From Solirubrobacterales bacterium (lineage in GTDB: Bacteria > Actinomycetota > Thermoleophilia > Solirubrobacterales > Solirubrobacteraceae), in NCBI GenBank assembly GCA_025963965.1, contig JAOPZS010000014.1, forward strand, positions 1-51,309: a stretch of 51,309 nucleotides of DNA, written 5' to 3'. Shown one piece after another: positions 31,248 through 40,598 of this stretch; the stretch's first letter is position 1, and every line of letters begins with the position of its first letter. The translations under genes were made by a program, and so were the position numbers. The notes below the pieces were generated by a model. That model did not search any database and was not told where the DNA came from. It saw only the letters and a program-made list of their open reading frames with translations.

Positions 31248-33500
31248 ATGCTGCGCGTCCGCCTCGTCCTCACCGCGCTCGCCTGCGTGCAGGCGGCGAG
31301 CTGGCTGGCGCCCGCGGGGGCGCGCGCGGAAAGCTGCCCGGGAGCCGGCGCCGGCCCGTGCCCGTACGGCGCCGTCCAGCAGATCGGCCGCCGTGCCGAA
31401 GGAGTGCTGCGCTTTCCGGAGGCGGTCGCGGTCGGACCGGCCGGGGACATCTACGTCGCCGACCAGCTCGGCTACACCGTCCAGGAGTTCAGCCCGGCCG
31501 GCGCTGTGGAGAACCAGTGGGGCTCCTTCGGCGGCGGCCGCGGCCAGTTCGGCCCGATCGGCGGCATCGCCGTGGACCCGGCCGGGAACGTGTACGTCGT
31601 GGACTCGAGCCACGACCGCATCGAGAAGTTCACCGCGTCCGGCGCCTTCATCAGGGCGTGGGGGCACCGGGGCGGCGGAGTCGGCCAGTTCAGGTTCGGC
31701 TCCTCCCAGGACTACACGAAGCCGCCCGGCGGCGGCATTGCCGCGACCGCCAGCTACGTGTTCGTCGCCGACAGCGGCAACAACCGCATCGAGCGCTTCA
31801 ACCTCGATGGCGGCGAAGCCATCGCGTGGGGAACCAAGGGCGGCGAACCGGGCCAGTTCAACTACCCCCGCGGCGTCACCGCGAATGCCTCCGAGGTGCT
31901 CGTCTCAGACGACGACAACCACCGCATCGAGCAGTTCAGCACCGAAGGCGCCTTCGTCGCGACTGTCGGCTCGAACGGCACCGGGCCGGGGCAGTTCGGG
32001 TTCCCGTACGGCGTCGCCCTCGACGCCGTGGGCAACGTCTACGTCGCCGACGACATCAACCACCGCGTCGTCAAGCTGAGCCCGCAGCTCACCTTCCTCG
32101 GAGAGTGGGGCGGCTTCGGCACGAAACCGGGGCAGCTCGCCTTTCCACGGGGGCTTGCCAGCGATCCGGCAGGCAACACCTACGTTGCCAACACGGCCAA
32201 CGACCGCATCGAGGTGTTCGACCCCAACGGCGCGTTCCTGCGCACGATCGGCATCTCCGCCCGCGGCCCGGGCCAGATGACGGCCCCGAAAGGCCTCGCG
32301 ATCGACCCCACCGGCCGGCTGCTCGCGGCTGACACCGATGGCAACCGCATCGAGCTGTTCGCGCCCGGCACGTACGCCTGGAGCGGGCAGTGGACCGTGG
32401 CGCCGGGACGCGTGCCGGGCCTTTACGGGCCAACCGGGGTCGGCGTCGACGCCGGCGGCTCGGTCTACATCGGCGACCGCGGCAACGGACGGATCGTGCG
32501 GCTGTGGGGCGACGGCACGCCGCTGACCGAAATCGGCGGTCCCGGCGCGCTGGGCGGCGCCACCCTGGCCGGCAACGCGGCGATCGCCGTCTCGCCGATC
32601 AGCCATGACGCCTACGTCGCCGACGGCGGGCACAATCGAATCCTCGTCTATGGCCCCGAAGGCCAGCTGGTCGCGCGATGGGGCGCCGGCGGCGGCAACG
32701 GGGCGGCCGGTAGCGGGCCCGGCGCATTCGAACATCCGCAGGCCGTCGCCGTGGACCGCGCCGGGAACGTGTACGTCGCCGACACCGGCAACGATCGCGT
32801 CGTCAGGCTCGACCCGTCGGGCAACGTGATCGCCGAATGGGGCGCGACCGGCAGCGCCGACGGCCGCTTCAGGGGGCCGAACGGCGTGGGCGTGGACGCC
32901 GCCGGCAGCGTCTACGTGCTCGACAGCGAAAACAACCGCATCCAGGTGTTCGGCGAGAACGGGCACTACCTGTTCCGCTGGGGCAACCGCGGGCCTGGAG
33001 CCGGGCAGCTCTCACAGCCGAGCGCACTGGCCGTCGGCTGCGAAGGCGCCGTGTACGTCGCCGACACCAACAACAACCGGATCGAGCGCTTCGAGCCGGT
33101 CTCACGCGCCGGTACGGGCTGCCTCGCGCCGAGCGCCTGGCCGCCGCCGCTCGACGTCGCGCCGGTGCTGAGCGTCAACCTGCTGCGCCGGTCGGGCGTG
33201 CTGGCGCGCCGCGCGCTGTCGATCGCGGTGGCCTGCCAGCGCGGCTGCAGGGTGCTCGTGACGGCAACGCTCGGCCCGTCTGCCGGGCGGCGGGCGCCCG
33301 TCAAGCTCGCCGCGGTCGCCCGCCGGCTGCCCGCCGCCCGGACCGGGCACCTGCGGCTGCGCGTCGGTCCGGCCGCGCTGCGCCGGCTGCGGCGCCAGCT
33401 CGGTACGCGCCGGGGGTTGCGAGCCCGCGTGACCGTTATCGCTCAGGGTCCCACCGGGCGCCGAGCGACAGTGGTTCGCAGCTACCTCGTGACCCGCTGA
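31248..33500 (+). CDS. Secreted protein with twelve NHL repeats
   Basis: A 750-residue exported protein. Residues 1-27 are a signal peptide ending AGARA. Twelve NHL-type blades follow to about residue 615. Each carries a core such as GIAVDPAGNVYVVD, GLASDPAGNTYVA or GVGVDAAGSVYVLD, then an NNRIERF- or DRVVRL-type strand. Twelve blades fit two six-bladed propellers in tandem. The last 110 residues are an Arg/Leu/Ala-rich beta domain with a CQRGC pair, a type of stalk that also appears in simpler form in the Vgb-type protein at 48268. It probably binds ligands at the cell surface. Blades 3 and 9 are irregular. Glu is mostly GAA. Confidence 0.9.
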   Translation: MLRVRLVLTALACVQAASWLAPAGARAESCPGAGAGPCPYGAVQQIGRRAEGVLRFPEAVAVGPAGDIYVADQLGYTVQEFSPAGAVENQWGSFGGGRGQFGPIGGIAVDPAGNVYVVDSSHDRIEKFTASGAFIRAWGHRGGGVGQFRFGSSQDYTKPPGGGIAATASYVFVADSGNNRIERFNLDGGEAIAWGTKGGEPGQFNYPRGVTANASEVLVSDDDNHRIEQFSTEGAFVATVGSNGTGPGQFGFPYGVALDAVGNVYVADDINHRVVKLSPQLTFLGEWGGFGTKPGQLAFPRGLASDPAGNTYVANTANDRIEVFDPNGAFLRTIGISARGPGQMTAPKGLAIDPTGRLLAADTDGNRIELFAPGTYAWSGQWTVAPGRVPGLYGPTGVGVDAGGSVYIGDRGNGRIVRLWGDGTPLTEIGGPGALGGATLAGNAAIAVSPISHDAYVADGGHNRILVYGPEGQLVARWGAGGGNGAAGSGPGAFEHPQAVAVDRAGNVYVADTGNDRVVRLDPSGNVIAEWGATGSADGRFRGPNGVGVDAAGSVYVLDSENNRIQVFGENGHYLFRWGNRGPGAGQLSQPSALAVGCEGAVYVADTNNNRIERFEPVSRAGTGCLAPSAWPPPLDVAPVLSVNLLRRSGVLARRALSIAVACQRGCRVLVTATLGPSAGRRAPVKLAAVARRLPAARTGHLRLRVGPAALRRLRRQLGTRRGLRARVTVIAQGPTGRRATVVRSYLVTR

Positions 33501-33534
33501 GATCCTCGACCTGGCGGCCGCGGCCTCCAGGACC

Positions 33535-33540
33535 GATAAT
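33535..33540 (+). promoter_or_regulatory. -10 box of a leaderless promoter
   Basis: GATAAT, one mismatch from TATAAT, ends six bases before the ATG at 33547. It would drive the small gene and probably the 2-hydroxyacid genes behind it. Confidence 0.55.
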
Positions 33541-33546
33541 GCGCCG

Positions 33547-33816
33547 ATGGACGACCAGCAGGAGAACGCCGAACACCGCCAGGAACGCGTCAGGATCGAG
33601 ACCGAGCGCCATCGCATCGAGGGAGCTCTGACGCTCCCCCGCGACGGTTTTCGCAGCCGCGTCTCCGACCTGCTGAACGCCTCCGAGCGCGATTTCATCA
33701 CCCTCACCGAGGTGACGGTCGCGCCGCTCGAGGGCGGTCCGATCGAACTGCACCCTTATCTCTCCCTGGCGCGCCGGCACATCGTCTTCGCCGTCGCCGC
33801 ATCCGAGCAGTCTTGA
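33547..33816 (+). CDS. Small conserved-looking hypothetical protein
   Basis: An 89-residue soluble protein. The N-terminal 25 residues are charged (MDDQQENAEHRQERVRIETE). The rest forms an alternating strand pattern with RHRIEGALTLPRDGFRSR, SDLLNASERDFITLTEVTV and LSLARRHIVFAV. It resembles small actinobacterial proteins that I recall as a domain of unknown function but cannot name with certainty. No catalytic residue or metal site stands out. Probably leaderless, and 21 bases upstream of the ThDP enzyme, so likely the first gene of that operon. Confidence 0.75.
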   Translation: MDDQQENAEHRQERVRIETERHRIEGALTLPRDGFRSRVSDLLNASERDFITLTEVTVAPLEGGPIELHPYLSLARRHIVFAVAASEQS

Positions 33817-33837
33817 CCTGAAAGGATTACGCGCCTG

Positions 33838-35439
33838 ATGGCCACCGTCCGCGAGGCGACCCTCGAGCTGTTCAGGGCGCATGAGATGACGACGATCTTC
33901 GGCAACCCCGGATCCACCGAGCTGCCGATGCTCGCCGACCTGCCATCCGACTTCCGCTACGTGCTCGGCCTGCAGGAGCTGGTCGTCGTGGGCATGGCCG
34001 ACGGCTATGCCCAGGCGACCGGGCGCACGACGCACGTCAACCTGCACACGGCCCCCGGCGTAGGCAACGCCGTCGGCGGGATCTTCAACGCCCAGTCGAA
34101 CCACTCGCCGCTGCTGATCACGGCCGGACAGCAGGTGCGCGCGCAGATCACGATGGAGGCGAACCTCACCAACCGCGACGCCGTGTTCGGGCCTCAGCCG
34201 TATGTCAAGTGGAGCCACGAGCCGCCCCGCGCTCAGGATGTGCCGGCAGCTCTCGCCCGCGCGATCCATCACGCCTCGCTGCCCCCGCGCGGGCCGGCGT
34301 TCGTCTCGATCCCGATGGACGACTGGGCCCAGGAGGCCGACGCCCAGACGCTCCCGCACACGCTCGCGCGCTCTGTCGTCGGCCGCTCCGTCCCAGATCC
34401 GGCCATCCTCGCTGCGCTGGCCGCCCGACTGGCGGACGCGCGCAACCCGGTGATGATCGCCGGCCCGGACATCGAAGCGGCAGGGGGCTGGGATCACGCG
34501 GTGGCGCTGGCCGAGCGCCAGCGGCTGGCGGTGCTGGCGACGCCCGCGACGGGCGGCGGGCGGCTCGGCTTCCCCGAGAGCCACCCGAATTTCCAGGGAC
34601 TGCTGGCACCGGCGATCGGCCCTGCGGGCGAGCAGCTGAAGGAGTACGACCTCGTGCTGGTGGTCGGCTCCTCGGTGTTCCCCTACTACCCGTACATCCC
34701 GGGCCCGCTGCTCGGCCCCGAGACCAGCCTCGTGCAGATCACCTCCGACCCCGCCGAGGCCGCCCGGGCGCCGATGGGCGAGGCGATCCTCGGCGACGTC
34801 GGGCTGGCGCTGCATGCGCTCCTCGACCTGCTCGGCGAGTCCGACCGCGAGCAGCCGCCGGCTCGCCCGGCCCCCGGGCCGCCCGCCGAGACCGACCCGC
34901 TCAGCGGCTCGATGGCGATGTCGGCGCTCGCCGATGCGTGGCCCGAGGACGGGATCGCCGTGGTCGAGACGCCTTCGAGCACGGCCGCCCTGCGCAACCG
35001 CCTGCGCCTGTCGCGACCGGGCAGCTACTACTTCAGCTCCAGCGGTGGGCTCGGCTTCGGGATCTCCGCCGCGGTGGGCGTGCAGCTCGCCGAGCCCTCG
35101 CGGCCGGTCGTCTGCGTGCTCGGCGAGGGCTCCGCGCAGTACGGCATCACGGCGCTGTGGACGGCGGTCGCATACAAGCTGCCCGTCACGTTCCTCGTAC
35201 TGCGCAACGAGGAGTACATGATCCTCAAGTGGTTCGCCGAATTCGAGCAGGCCACGGGCCTGCCCGGGCTCGACCTGCCCGGTCTGGACGTCGCCGCCGT
35301 CGCGCGCGGCTACGGGGTGCCGTCACTCGAGGTGAACGGCCGCGAGGAGCTGACCGAGGCGCTGCGCGGCGCGATCGACGTGCAGGACGGGCCACGCCTC
35401 GTGCAGGTGCCGGTCGCAAGCGGCATGTGGCTCGACTGA
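33838..35439 (+). CDS. Benzoylformate decarboxylase-like ThDP enzyme
   Basis: A 533-residue 2-oxoacid decarboxylase that aligns with Pseudomonas putida benzoylformate decarboxylase with nearly identical numbering. Ser26 (FGNPGSTELP), Glu47 (LQELVVVG; activates ThDP) and His70 (NLHTAPGVGNA) are conserved, as is VKWSHEP. Departures: the His281 position is Tyr284, the metal motif GDG is GEG (429-431), and the pocket position of Ala460 is Ile462 while Phe464 is kept (Phe466). These point to a 2-oxoacid decarboxylase with a changed pocket, so benzoylformate itself is uncertain. The product would be an aldehyde. It is coupled by a one-base gap to the FAD/Fe-S dehydrogenase. Confidence 0.9.
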   Translation: MATVREATLELFRAHEMTTIFGNPGSTELPMLADLPSDFRYVLGLQELVVVGMADGYAQATGRTTHVNLHTAPGVGNAVGGIFNAQSNHSPLLITAGQQVRAQITMEANLTNRDAVFGPQPYVKWSHEPPRAQDVPAALARAIHHASLPPRGPAFVSIPMDDWAQEADAQTLPHTLARSVVGRSVPDPAILAALAARLADARNPVMIAGPDIEAAGGWDHAVALAERQRLAVLATPATGGGRLGFPESHPNFQGLLAPAIGPAGEQLKEYDLVLVVGSSVFPYYPYIPGPLLGPETSLVQITSDPAEAARAPMGEAILGDVGLALHALLDLLGESDREQPPARPAPGPPAETDPLSGSMAMSALADAWPEDGIAVVETPSSTAALRNRLRLSRPGSYYFSSSGGLGFGISAAVGVQLAEPSRPVVCVLGEGSAQYGITALWTAVAYKLPVTFLVLRNEEYMILKWFAEFEQATGLPGLDLPGLDVAAVARGYGVPSLEVNGREELTEALRGAIDVQDGPRLVQVPVASGMWLD

Positions 35440-35440
35440 G

Positions 35441-38392
35441 ATGTCCGCTGCCACGGCCGGCATGCGGCGGATCGTGCCCGAGCCGCCGGGTGAGGAGCAT
35501 CCCGTGCCGCGCCCGGCTCCCGACGCGGCACCCGACTGGGTCGCCGGCGGCACGCCCGCGCCGCTGGCCGCCGCGCTGAGGGCCGAGCTCGGCGAGGACG
35601 CCGTCGGCACGCGGGCGCTGGACCTGATCCGCTACGCCTCCGACGCCAGCCCTTACCGCTCGATCCCGCAGGCGATCGCGATCCCTCGCGACCTCGCAGG
35701 CGTTGCGGCGGCGATGGCAGTCGCACGACGCACGGGGACGCCGCTGGTGTTCCGCGCCGGCGTCACGAGCCTGAACGGCCAGTCGCAGACCGACGGCATC
35801 CTGCTCGACTGTCGTCGGCACTTCAAGGACGTGCAGGTGCAGGACGGGGGCGAACGCGTCCGGGTCCAGCCAGGCGCCGTGCTGGGGCGCGTCAACCGGC
35901 TGCTCGCGCGCCACGGACGACGGCTCGGCCCGGACCCGGCCAGCACGGAGATCGCGTGCGTCGGCGGCGTCCTGGCCAACAACTCGGGCGGCATGCGATG
36001 CGGCGTGGAGGCCGACTCCTACCGCACGGTCAGCTCCCTGCGGTTCCTGCTCACCGACGGCACCGAGATCGACACGGCCGCTCCCGGCGCCGCCGAGCGC
36101 TTCGCAGCCGCCGCTCCCGAGCTCGCCCGCGGCCTGGCGGAGATCCGCGACGAGCTCCGCGCCGACCACGAGCTCGCCGAGCGGGTCGCGCGCAAGTTCG
36201 AGATCAAGAACACGACCGGCTACCGGCTGTGCGCATTCCTCGACGCCGACGAGCCGCTTGAGATCTTCAGGCGCCTCCTGATCGGCTCCGAGGGCACGCT
36301 CGCGTTCATCGGCGAGGCGGTCTTCGAGACGGTCCCGCTCGGACGCCACACGACGCTGTCGCTGACCTTCTTCGATGACATCGACGCCGCCGTCGGAGCG
36401 GTCCCGGCGCTCGTCGCCGCTGGCGCGAGCGCAACCGAGCTGATGGTCGCCCCGACGCTGATCGCGGCAGCCTGGAACATGCCGGGAACGCCCGAGCGCT
36501 GGAAGGAGCTGCCGCCCACCTCTGCGGCGCTGCTCGTCGAGTTCCGCGCCGAAGAGGCCGACGCGCTCGGCGCCTGCGAGCAGGACGCGCTGGAGATCCT
36601 GCGCGGGGGCTCCCCGATCGACGAGCCGCGCTTCTCCCGCGAGCACCATGAGGTGGAGATGCTGTGGCGGGTCCGCGAGGGCATGCAGGGCCTGCTCGCG
36701 GCGATGCGCGCGCCGGGTGTGAGCATGATCATCGAGGACGTCTGCGTGCCACCGGCGCGGATCGCGCAGGCGGCCAAGGATCTCCAGCAGCTGCTGATCA
36801 GCCACAACTTCCTGCCGGGAGTCGCCGGGCATGCCTCGGCCGGCAACCTGCACTTCCTGCTCACCCCGAACTTCGGCGAGGCCGGGGATCTCGAGCGCTA
36901 CGAGGCGTTCATGGCCGAGCTCGTCGATCTGATCGTCGACCGCTACGACGGATCGCTGAAGGCCGAGCACGGAACCGGCATCAACATGGCCCCGTACGTC
37001 GAGCGCGAGTGGGGCACGAAGGCCACGGAGATGATGTGGCGGGTCAAGCGGCTCGCCGATCCCGCGGGGATCCTCGGACCGGGGATCGTGCTGAGTGACG
37101 ATGAGGGTGCGCATCTGCGCAATCTCAAGTCCGCGCCGGAGATCGAGACGGTTGCGAACCAATGCATCGAGTGCGGGTTCTGCGAGCCGGTGTGCCCGAG
37201 CCGCGACCTCACGACGACACCGCGCCAGCGGATCGTGCTGCGGCGCGAGATGGCCCGCCAGCGCGAGGACTCGCCGGTGCTCGCGGCGCTGCTCGAGCAG
37301 TACTCCTACGACGCGATCGACACGTGCGCCGCCGACGGCCTGTGCAGCCTGCAGTGCCCGGTCGGCATCGACACGGGCAAGCTCGTGAAGACCCTGCGCG
37401 AGCGCCGCCACGGTGCGAGCGCCGAGCGCGCCGCCCTCGCGGCCGCACGTCACTGGGGTTCAGTCGAACGCGCGGCGCGGCTGGGACTGCGCGCGGGGCG
37501 CACGGTCGGCGACGGCGCGGCCGCAGCGCTGACGGGCATCGCGCGCGGCGCGGCCGGACAGGAGCTGATCCCGGCGTGGGGCGGCACTGCGATGCCCGGC
37601 CCGGCGCCGCCGCTGCCCTGGACGGCACGCGAGGGCGCGGCGGCTGTCTACTTCCCCGCCTGCGTGAACCGCATCTTCGGCAACCCCCGCGAGCAGCCCG
37701 CGCACCCATCGCTGCCCGAGGCGCTGCTGTCCCTCTCCGCCCGAGCGGGGAAGCCGCTGTGGATCCCGCCGTCGCTCGACGGGTTGTGCTGCGGCACCCC
37801 CTGGAGCTCCAAGGGGTTCGCCGCCGGACACGCCGAGATGGCGTCGCGGATCGCCACGGCGATGCTGGAGTGGACCGACGGCGGGCGCCTGCCGGTCGTG
37901 ATCGACGCGAGCTCCTGCACGCTCGGCCTGCTCGCCGAGGTTCCCGACGCGCTCGAGGAGGACCGCCGCGAGGCGTTCGCGGCGATCGAGATCGTCGACT
38001 CGGTCTCGTGGGTCTCCGACTCGCTGCTCGACTCGCTGACGATCGGCGCGCGCCTTGACTCCGTCGCCGTGCACGCCTCGTGCGCGGTCAGCCACCTTGG
38101 CCTTGGGGCGAAGCTCGGCGAGATCGCGGCGGCGATGGCCGAGCGGGTCGTGCTGCCGAGCGCCCCGAGCTGCTGCGGCACAGCGGGCGACCGCGGGCTG
38201 CTGCACCCGGAGCTGCCGGCCGCCTCGGCGCGCTCGGACGCCATCGAGCTTCAGCCTCCCGCCGCCGAGACGCACATCTCCAGCAACCGCACCTGTGAGA
38301 TCGGCCTGACGCAGGCCACGGGCGAGGAGCACGGGTCCTTCCTGCTCGCGCTCGAGGCGCTGACGCGCCCGGGATCCGCGCCCTCGGCGTAG
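35441..38392 (+). CDS. Fused FAD-binding / Fe-S 2-hydroxyacid dehydrogenase
   Basis: A 983-residue fusion of GlcD-like and GlcF-like parts, as in large D-lactate dehydrogenases. Residues 65-215 bind FAD (FRAGVTSLNGQS, GPDPASTEIACVGGVLANNS). Residues 245-550 are the FAD-oxidase C domain, with GVAGHASAGNLHF and EHGTGINMAP. A ferredoxin-type 4Fe-4S pair follows: CIECGFCEPVCP (Cys575-585) and CAADGLCSLQCP. Two CCG modules (LCCGTPW, SCCGTAGD) close the protein. It should oxidise a D-2-hydroxyacid to a 2-oxoacid and pass electrons to quinone. Starting one base after the ThDP decarboxylase, it probably supplies that enzyme's substrate. The 65-residue N-terminal extension is low-complexity. Confidence 0.92.
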   Translation: MSAATAGMRRIVPEPPGEEHPVPRPAPDAAPDWVAGGTPAPLAAALRAELGEDAVGTRALDLIRYASDASPYRSIPQAIAIPRDLAGVAAAMAVARRTGTPLVFRAGVTSLNGQSQTDGILLDCRRHFKDVQVQDGGERVRVQPGAVLGRVNRLLARHGRRLGPDPASTEIACVGGVLANNSGGMRCGVEADSYRTVSSLRFLLTDGTEIDTAAPGAAERFAAAAPELARGLAEIRDELRADHELAERVARKFEIKNTTGYRLCAFLDADEPLEIFRRLLIGSEGTLAFIGEAVFETVPLGRHTTLSLTFFDDIDAAVGAVPALVAAGASATELMVAPTLIAAAWNMPGTPERWKELPPTSAALLVEFRAEEADALGACEQDALEILRGGSPIDEPRFSREHHEVEMLWRVREGMQGLLAAMRAPGVSMIIEDVCVPPARIAQAAKDLQQLLISHNFLPGVAGHASAGNLHFLLTPNFGEAGDLERYEAFMAELVDLIVDRYDGSLKAEHGTGINMAPYVEREWGTKATEMMWRVKRLADPAGILGPGIVLSDDEGAHLRNLKSAPEIETVANQCIECGFCEPVCPSRDLTTTPRQRIVLRREMARQREDSPVLAALLEQYSYDAIDTCAADGLCSLQCPVGIDTGKLVKTLRERRHGASAERAALAAARHWGSVERAARLGLRAGRTVGDGAAAALTGIARGAAGQELIPAWGGTAMPGPAPPLPWTAREGAAAVYFPACVNRIFGNPREQPAHPSLPEALLSLSARAGKPLWIPPSLDGLCCGTPWSSKGFAAGHAEMASRIATAMLEWTDGGRLPVVIDASSCTLGLLAEVPDALEEDRREAFAAIEIVDSVSWVSDSLLDSLTIGARLDSVAVHASCAVSHLGLGAKLGEIAAAMAERVVLPSAPSCCGTAGDRGLLHPELPAASARSDAIELQPPAAETHISSNRTCEIGLTQATGEEHGSFLLALEALTRPGSAPSA

Positions 38393-38449
38393 GATCAGCT
38401 CGGCAATCAAGCCGATGCTCGGCGTGACCGGGCGAGAGGGGAAGAACAC

Positions 38450-39457
38450 GTGAGCGAGCAGAACCGCCGGCTTGTATTGGCCGAGCGACCCTCCGGACTG
38501 GTCGACGAAACCACGACGCGCCTCGAGCACGAGGATCTCCCGGAGCTCCAGGACGGCGAGGCGCTGGTCAGGGTCCGCTACCTCTCGATAGACCCGACGA
38601 TCCGGACGTGGATGGACGACGCGCCCGGCTACCTGCCGCCGATCGGCGTCGACGAGGTGATCCGTGGCGGTGGCATCGGCGAGGTCCTCGAGAGCCGCTG
38701 CGAGGCCTACGAGCAGGGTCAGCTGCTGTTCGGCATGACCGGCTGGCAGGAGTACGTGGTCGCCGACGCCGGCGCGCGCACGATGCAGGCTCTGCCGCCC
38801 GGCGTGCACCCCACCAAGGCGCTCGGCGTGCTCGGCATCACCGGGATGACGGCCTATTTCGGCATGACCGATGTCGCACGCGTCAAGGAGGGAGATGTCG
38901 TGGTGATCTCCGGCGCCGCCGGCGCCACTGGCTCGACGGCCGGGCAGATCGCCAAGATCAAGGGCGCCGCGAAGGTCGTCGGGATCGCCGGGGGCCCGGA
39001 GAAGTGCGCCTGGATCGTCGACGAGCTCGGCTTCGACGAGGCGATCGACTACAAGAACGAGAAGGTCGCGGCGCGGCTGCGCGAGGCGTGCCCGGCGGGG
39101 ATCGACCTGTACTTCGACAACGTCGGCGGCTCGATCCTCAACGACTGCCTCGGACACCTCGCGATGCGCGGGCGCGTCGCGCTGTGCGGCGCGATCTCCT
39201 CATACAACAGCGACGGTCCACCGCCCGGCCCGTCCAACTACATCAACCTGCTGATCAAGCGCGGGCGCATGGAAGGGTTTCTGATCCTCGACTACTTCGA
39301 CCGCTTCCCGGCGGCCCAGGCCGAGATGGCCGGCTGGCTGGCAGAAGGCAAGATCAAGTCGGCCGAGCACGTCGTCGAGGGCCTGGAGAGCGCACCCGAG
39401 GCGCTCAACCTGCTGTTCAGCGGCGGCAACACCGGCAAGGTGATGGTCAAGCTCTGA
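38450..39457 (+). CDS. CurA-like NADP-dependent medium-chain oxidoreductase
   Basis: A 335-residue zinc-free MDR of the leukotriene B4 12-hydroxydehydrogenase / curcumin reductase group. Landmarks are YLSIDPTIRTWM, PPIGVDEVIRGGGIGEV, the nucleotide fold SGAAGATGSTAGQIAKI, VVGIAGGPEKCAWI, and YFDNVGGSILNDCL. Such enzymes reduce the C=C bond of alpha,beta-unsaturated ketones or aldehydes with NADPH. GTG start behind a GAGAGGGGAAG site; a TAGGAT box about 55 bases upstream suggests its own promoter with a normal leader. The GH3 gene starts seven bases after its stop. Confidence 0.91.
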   Translation: MSEQNRRLVLAERPSGLVDETTTRLEHEDLPELQDGEALVRVRYLSIDPTIRTWMDDAPGYLPPIGVDEVIRGGGIGEVLESRCEAYEQGQLLFGMTGWQEYVVADAGARTMQALPPGVHPTKALGVLGITGMTAYFGMTDVARVKEGDVVVISGAAGATGSTAGQIAKIKGAAKVVGIAGGPEKCAWIVDELGFDEAIDYKNEKVAARLREACPAGIDLYFDNVGGSILNDCLGHLAMRGRVALCGAISSYNSDGPPPGPSNYINLLIKRGRMEGFLILDYFDRFPAAQAEMAGWLAEGKIKSAEHVVEGLESAPEALNLLFSGGNTGKVMVKL

Positions 39458-39464
39458 GCGCGAA

Positions 39465-40598
39465 GTGAGCCGAACCGCCCGGCGGCGCGCGGGGATCAGC
39501 GCCACGCACCGAGCTCTCGCAACGTCGCTGCTGGCCTCGCTGACGCTGTCGGCGTGCGGGAGCAGCACCGGCCATCGCGAGGCGCCGCGTCCGGCGCCGC
39601 GGCTCAGCACCGCGGCGCTCGAGCGGCGCCTGGGCCAGCTGATCGTCGGGCGCTTCGACGGCACGGCGCCGTCCCAGGCGTTCCTCGCGAGAGTGCGGGC
39701 CGGGGAGCTGGGTGGCGTGATCCTCTTCTCCGGCGAAGAGACGGCAACTGCCGGCGCGGTGCGCAGAACAGTCGAGCAGCTTCAGGCGGCCGCGGCCGCC
39801 GGCCACAACGCCCCGCTGCTGATCATGACCGACCAGGAGGGCGGCGAAGTGAGGCGCCTGCCGTGGGCGCCCCCCGAGCTGGCACCGGCGGCGATGGTCT
39901 CGGTCGCGCTCGCCCGCCACGAAGGTGAGCGCACCGGCGCGGCGTTGCGCTCGGTCGGCGTGAACGTCGACCTCGCGCCCGTCGCCGACGTCGCGCGTGC
40001 CGGCAGCTCTTTTCTCGGCGACAGGTCCTTCGGCGGCGACCCGCGCGTCGCAGGCGAACGCGCCTGCGGATTCGCACAGGGCCTCGAAGCGGCCGGCGTC
40101 GGCTTCGCGCTGAAGCACTTCCCGGGCCTCGGCAGCGCGGCGGCGAGCACCGACGAGCAGGCGGTGACGCTCGACGCGCCAAGCGCGCAGCTGCGCTCGG
40201 ACTACGACGCGTATCTGCTGTGCGGCGCCATGCGCAAAGCGCTCGTGATGGTCAGCAGCGCGATCTATCCGGGCCTCACCGGCGCACGGCTGCCCGCCGT
40301 CCTCTCACCGGCGATCTATCGTCGCGAGCTGCCCTTCGCGACAGGCGCCTCGCCGGTCACGATCAGCGACGACCTGCAGGCGCGGGCCCTCGCAGCCGAC
40401 CGCGCGCCGGGGCGCACCGCACTCGACGCCGGGCTCGACCTGCTGCTCTACGCGCGCACCGAGGCAGGCTCCGCCCGCGCGTTCACCACCCTGCGCCGCG
40501 AGCTTCGCTCTGGCGCTCTGTCGAGACCTCAGCTCGCCCGCGCCGAGAGCGCGGTGAGGAGACTGAAGGGGCTCCTCGGTGCGGTCGGACGCTCCTAG
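39465..40598 (+). CDS. GH3 family lipoprotein, NagZ-like with altered catalytic dyad
   Basis: A 377-residue exported lipoprotein. The signal ends in a lipobox LTLSAC with Cys31. The TIM barrel has LGGVILFSGE, MTDQEGGEVRRLP, VNVDLAPVADV, LKHFPGLGSA and the nucleophile segment TISDDLQA. NagZ-type beta-N-acetylglucosaminidases use a DSH dyad after KHFPGHG; here the corresponding stretch reads STDEQA, so the Asp remains but the acid/base His appears to be Gln, and PGHG is PGLG. Hydrolysis could be altered or assisted differently. Peptidoglycan recycling is the family role. The stop overlaps that of the convergent gene within CTAG. Confidence 0.85.
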   Translation: MSRTARRRAGISATHRALATSLLASLTLSACGSSTGHREAPRPAPRLSTAALERRLGQLIVGRFDGTAPSQAFLARVRAGELGGVILFSGEETATAGAVRRTVEQLQAAAAAGHNAPLLIMTDQEGGEVRRLPWAPPELAPAAMVSVALARHEGERTGAALRSVGVNVDLAPVADVARAGSSFLGDRSFGGDPRVAGERACGFAQGLEAAGVGFALKHFPGLGSAAASTDEQAVTLDAPSAQLRSDYDAYLLCGAMRKALVMVSSAIYPGLTGARLPAVLSPAIYRRELPFATGASPVTISDDLQARALAADRAPGRTALDAGLDLLLYARTEAGSARAFTTLRRELRSGALSRPQLARAESAVRRLKGLLGAVGRS

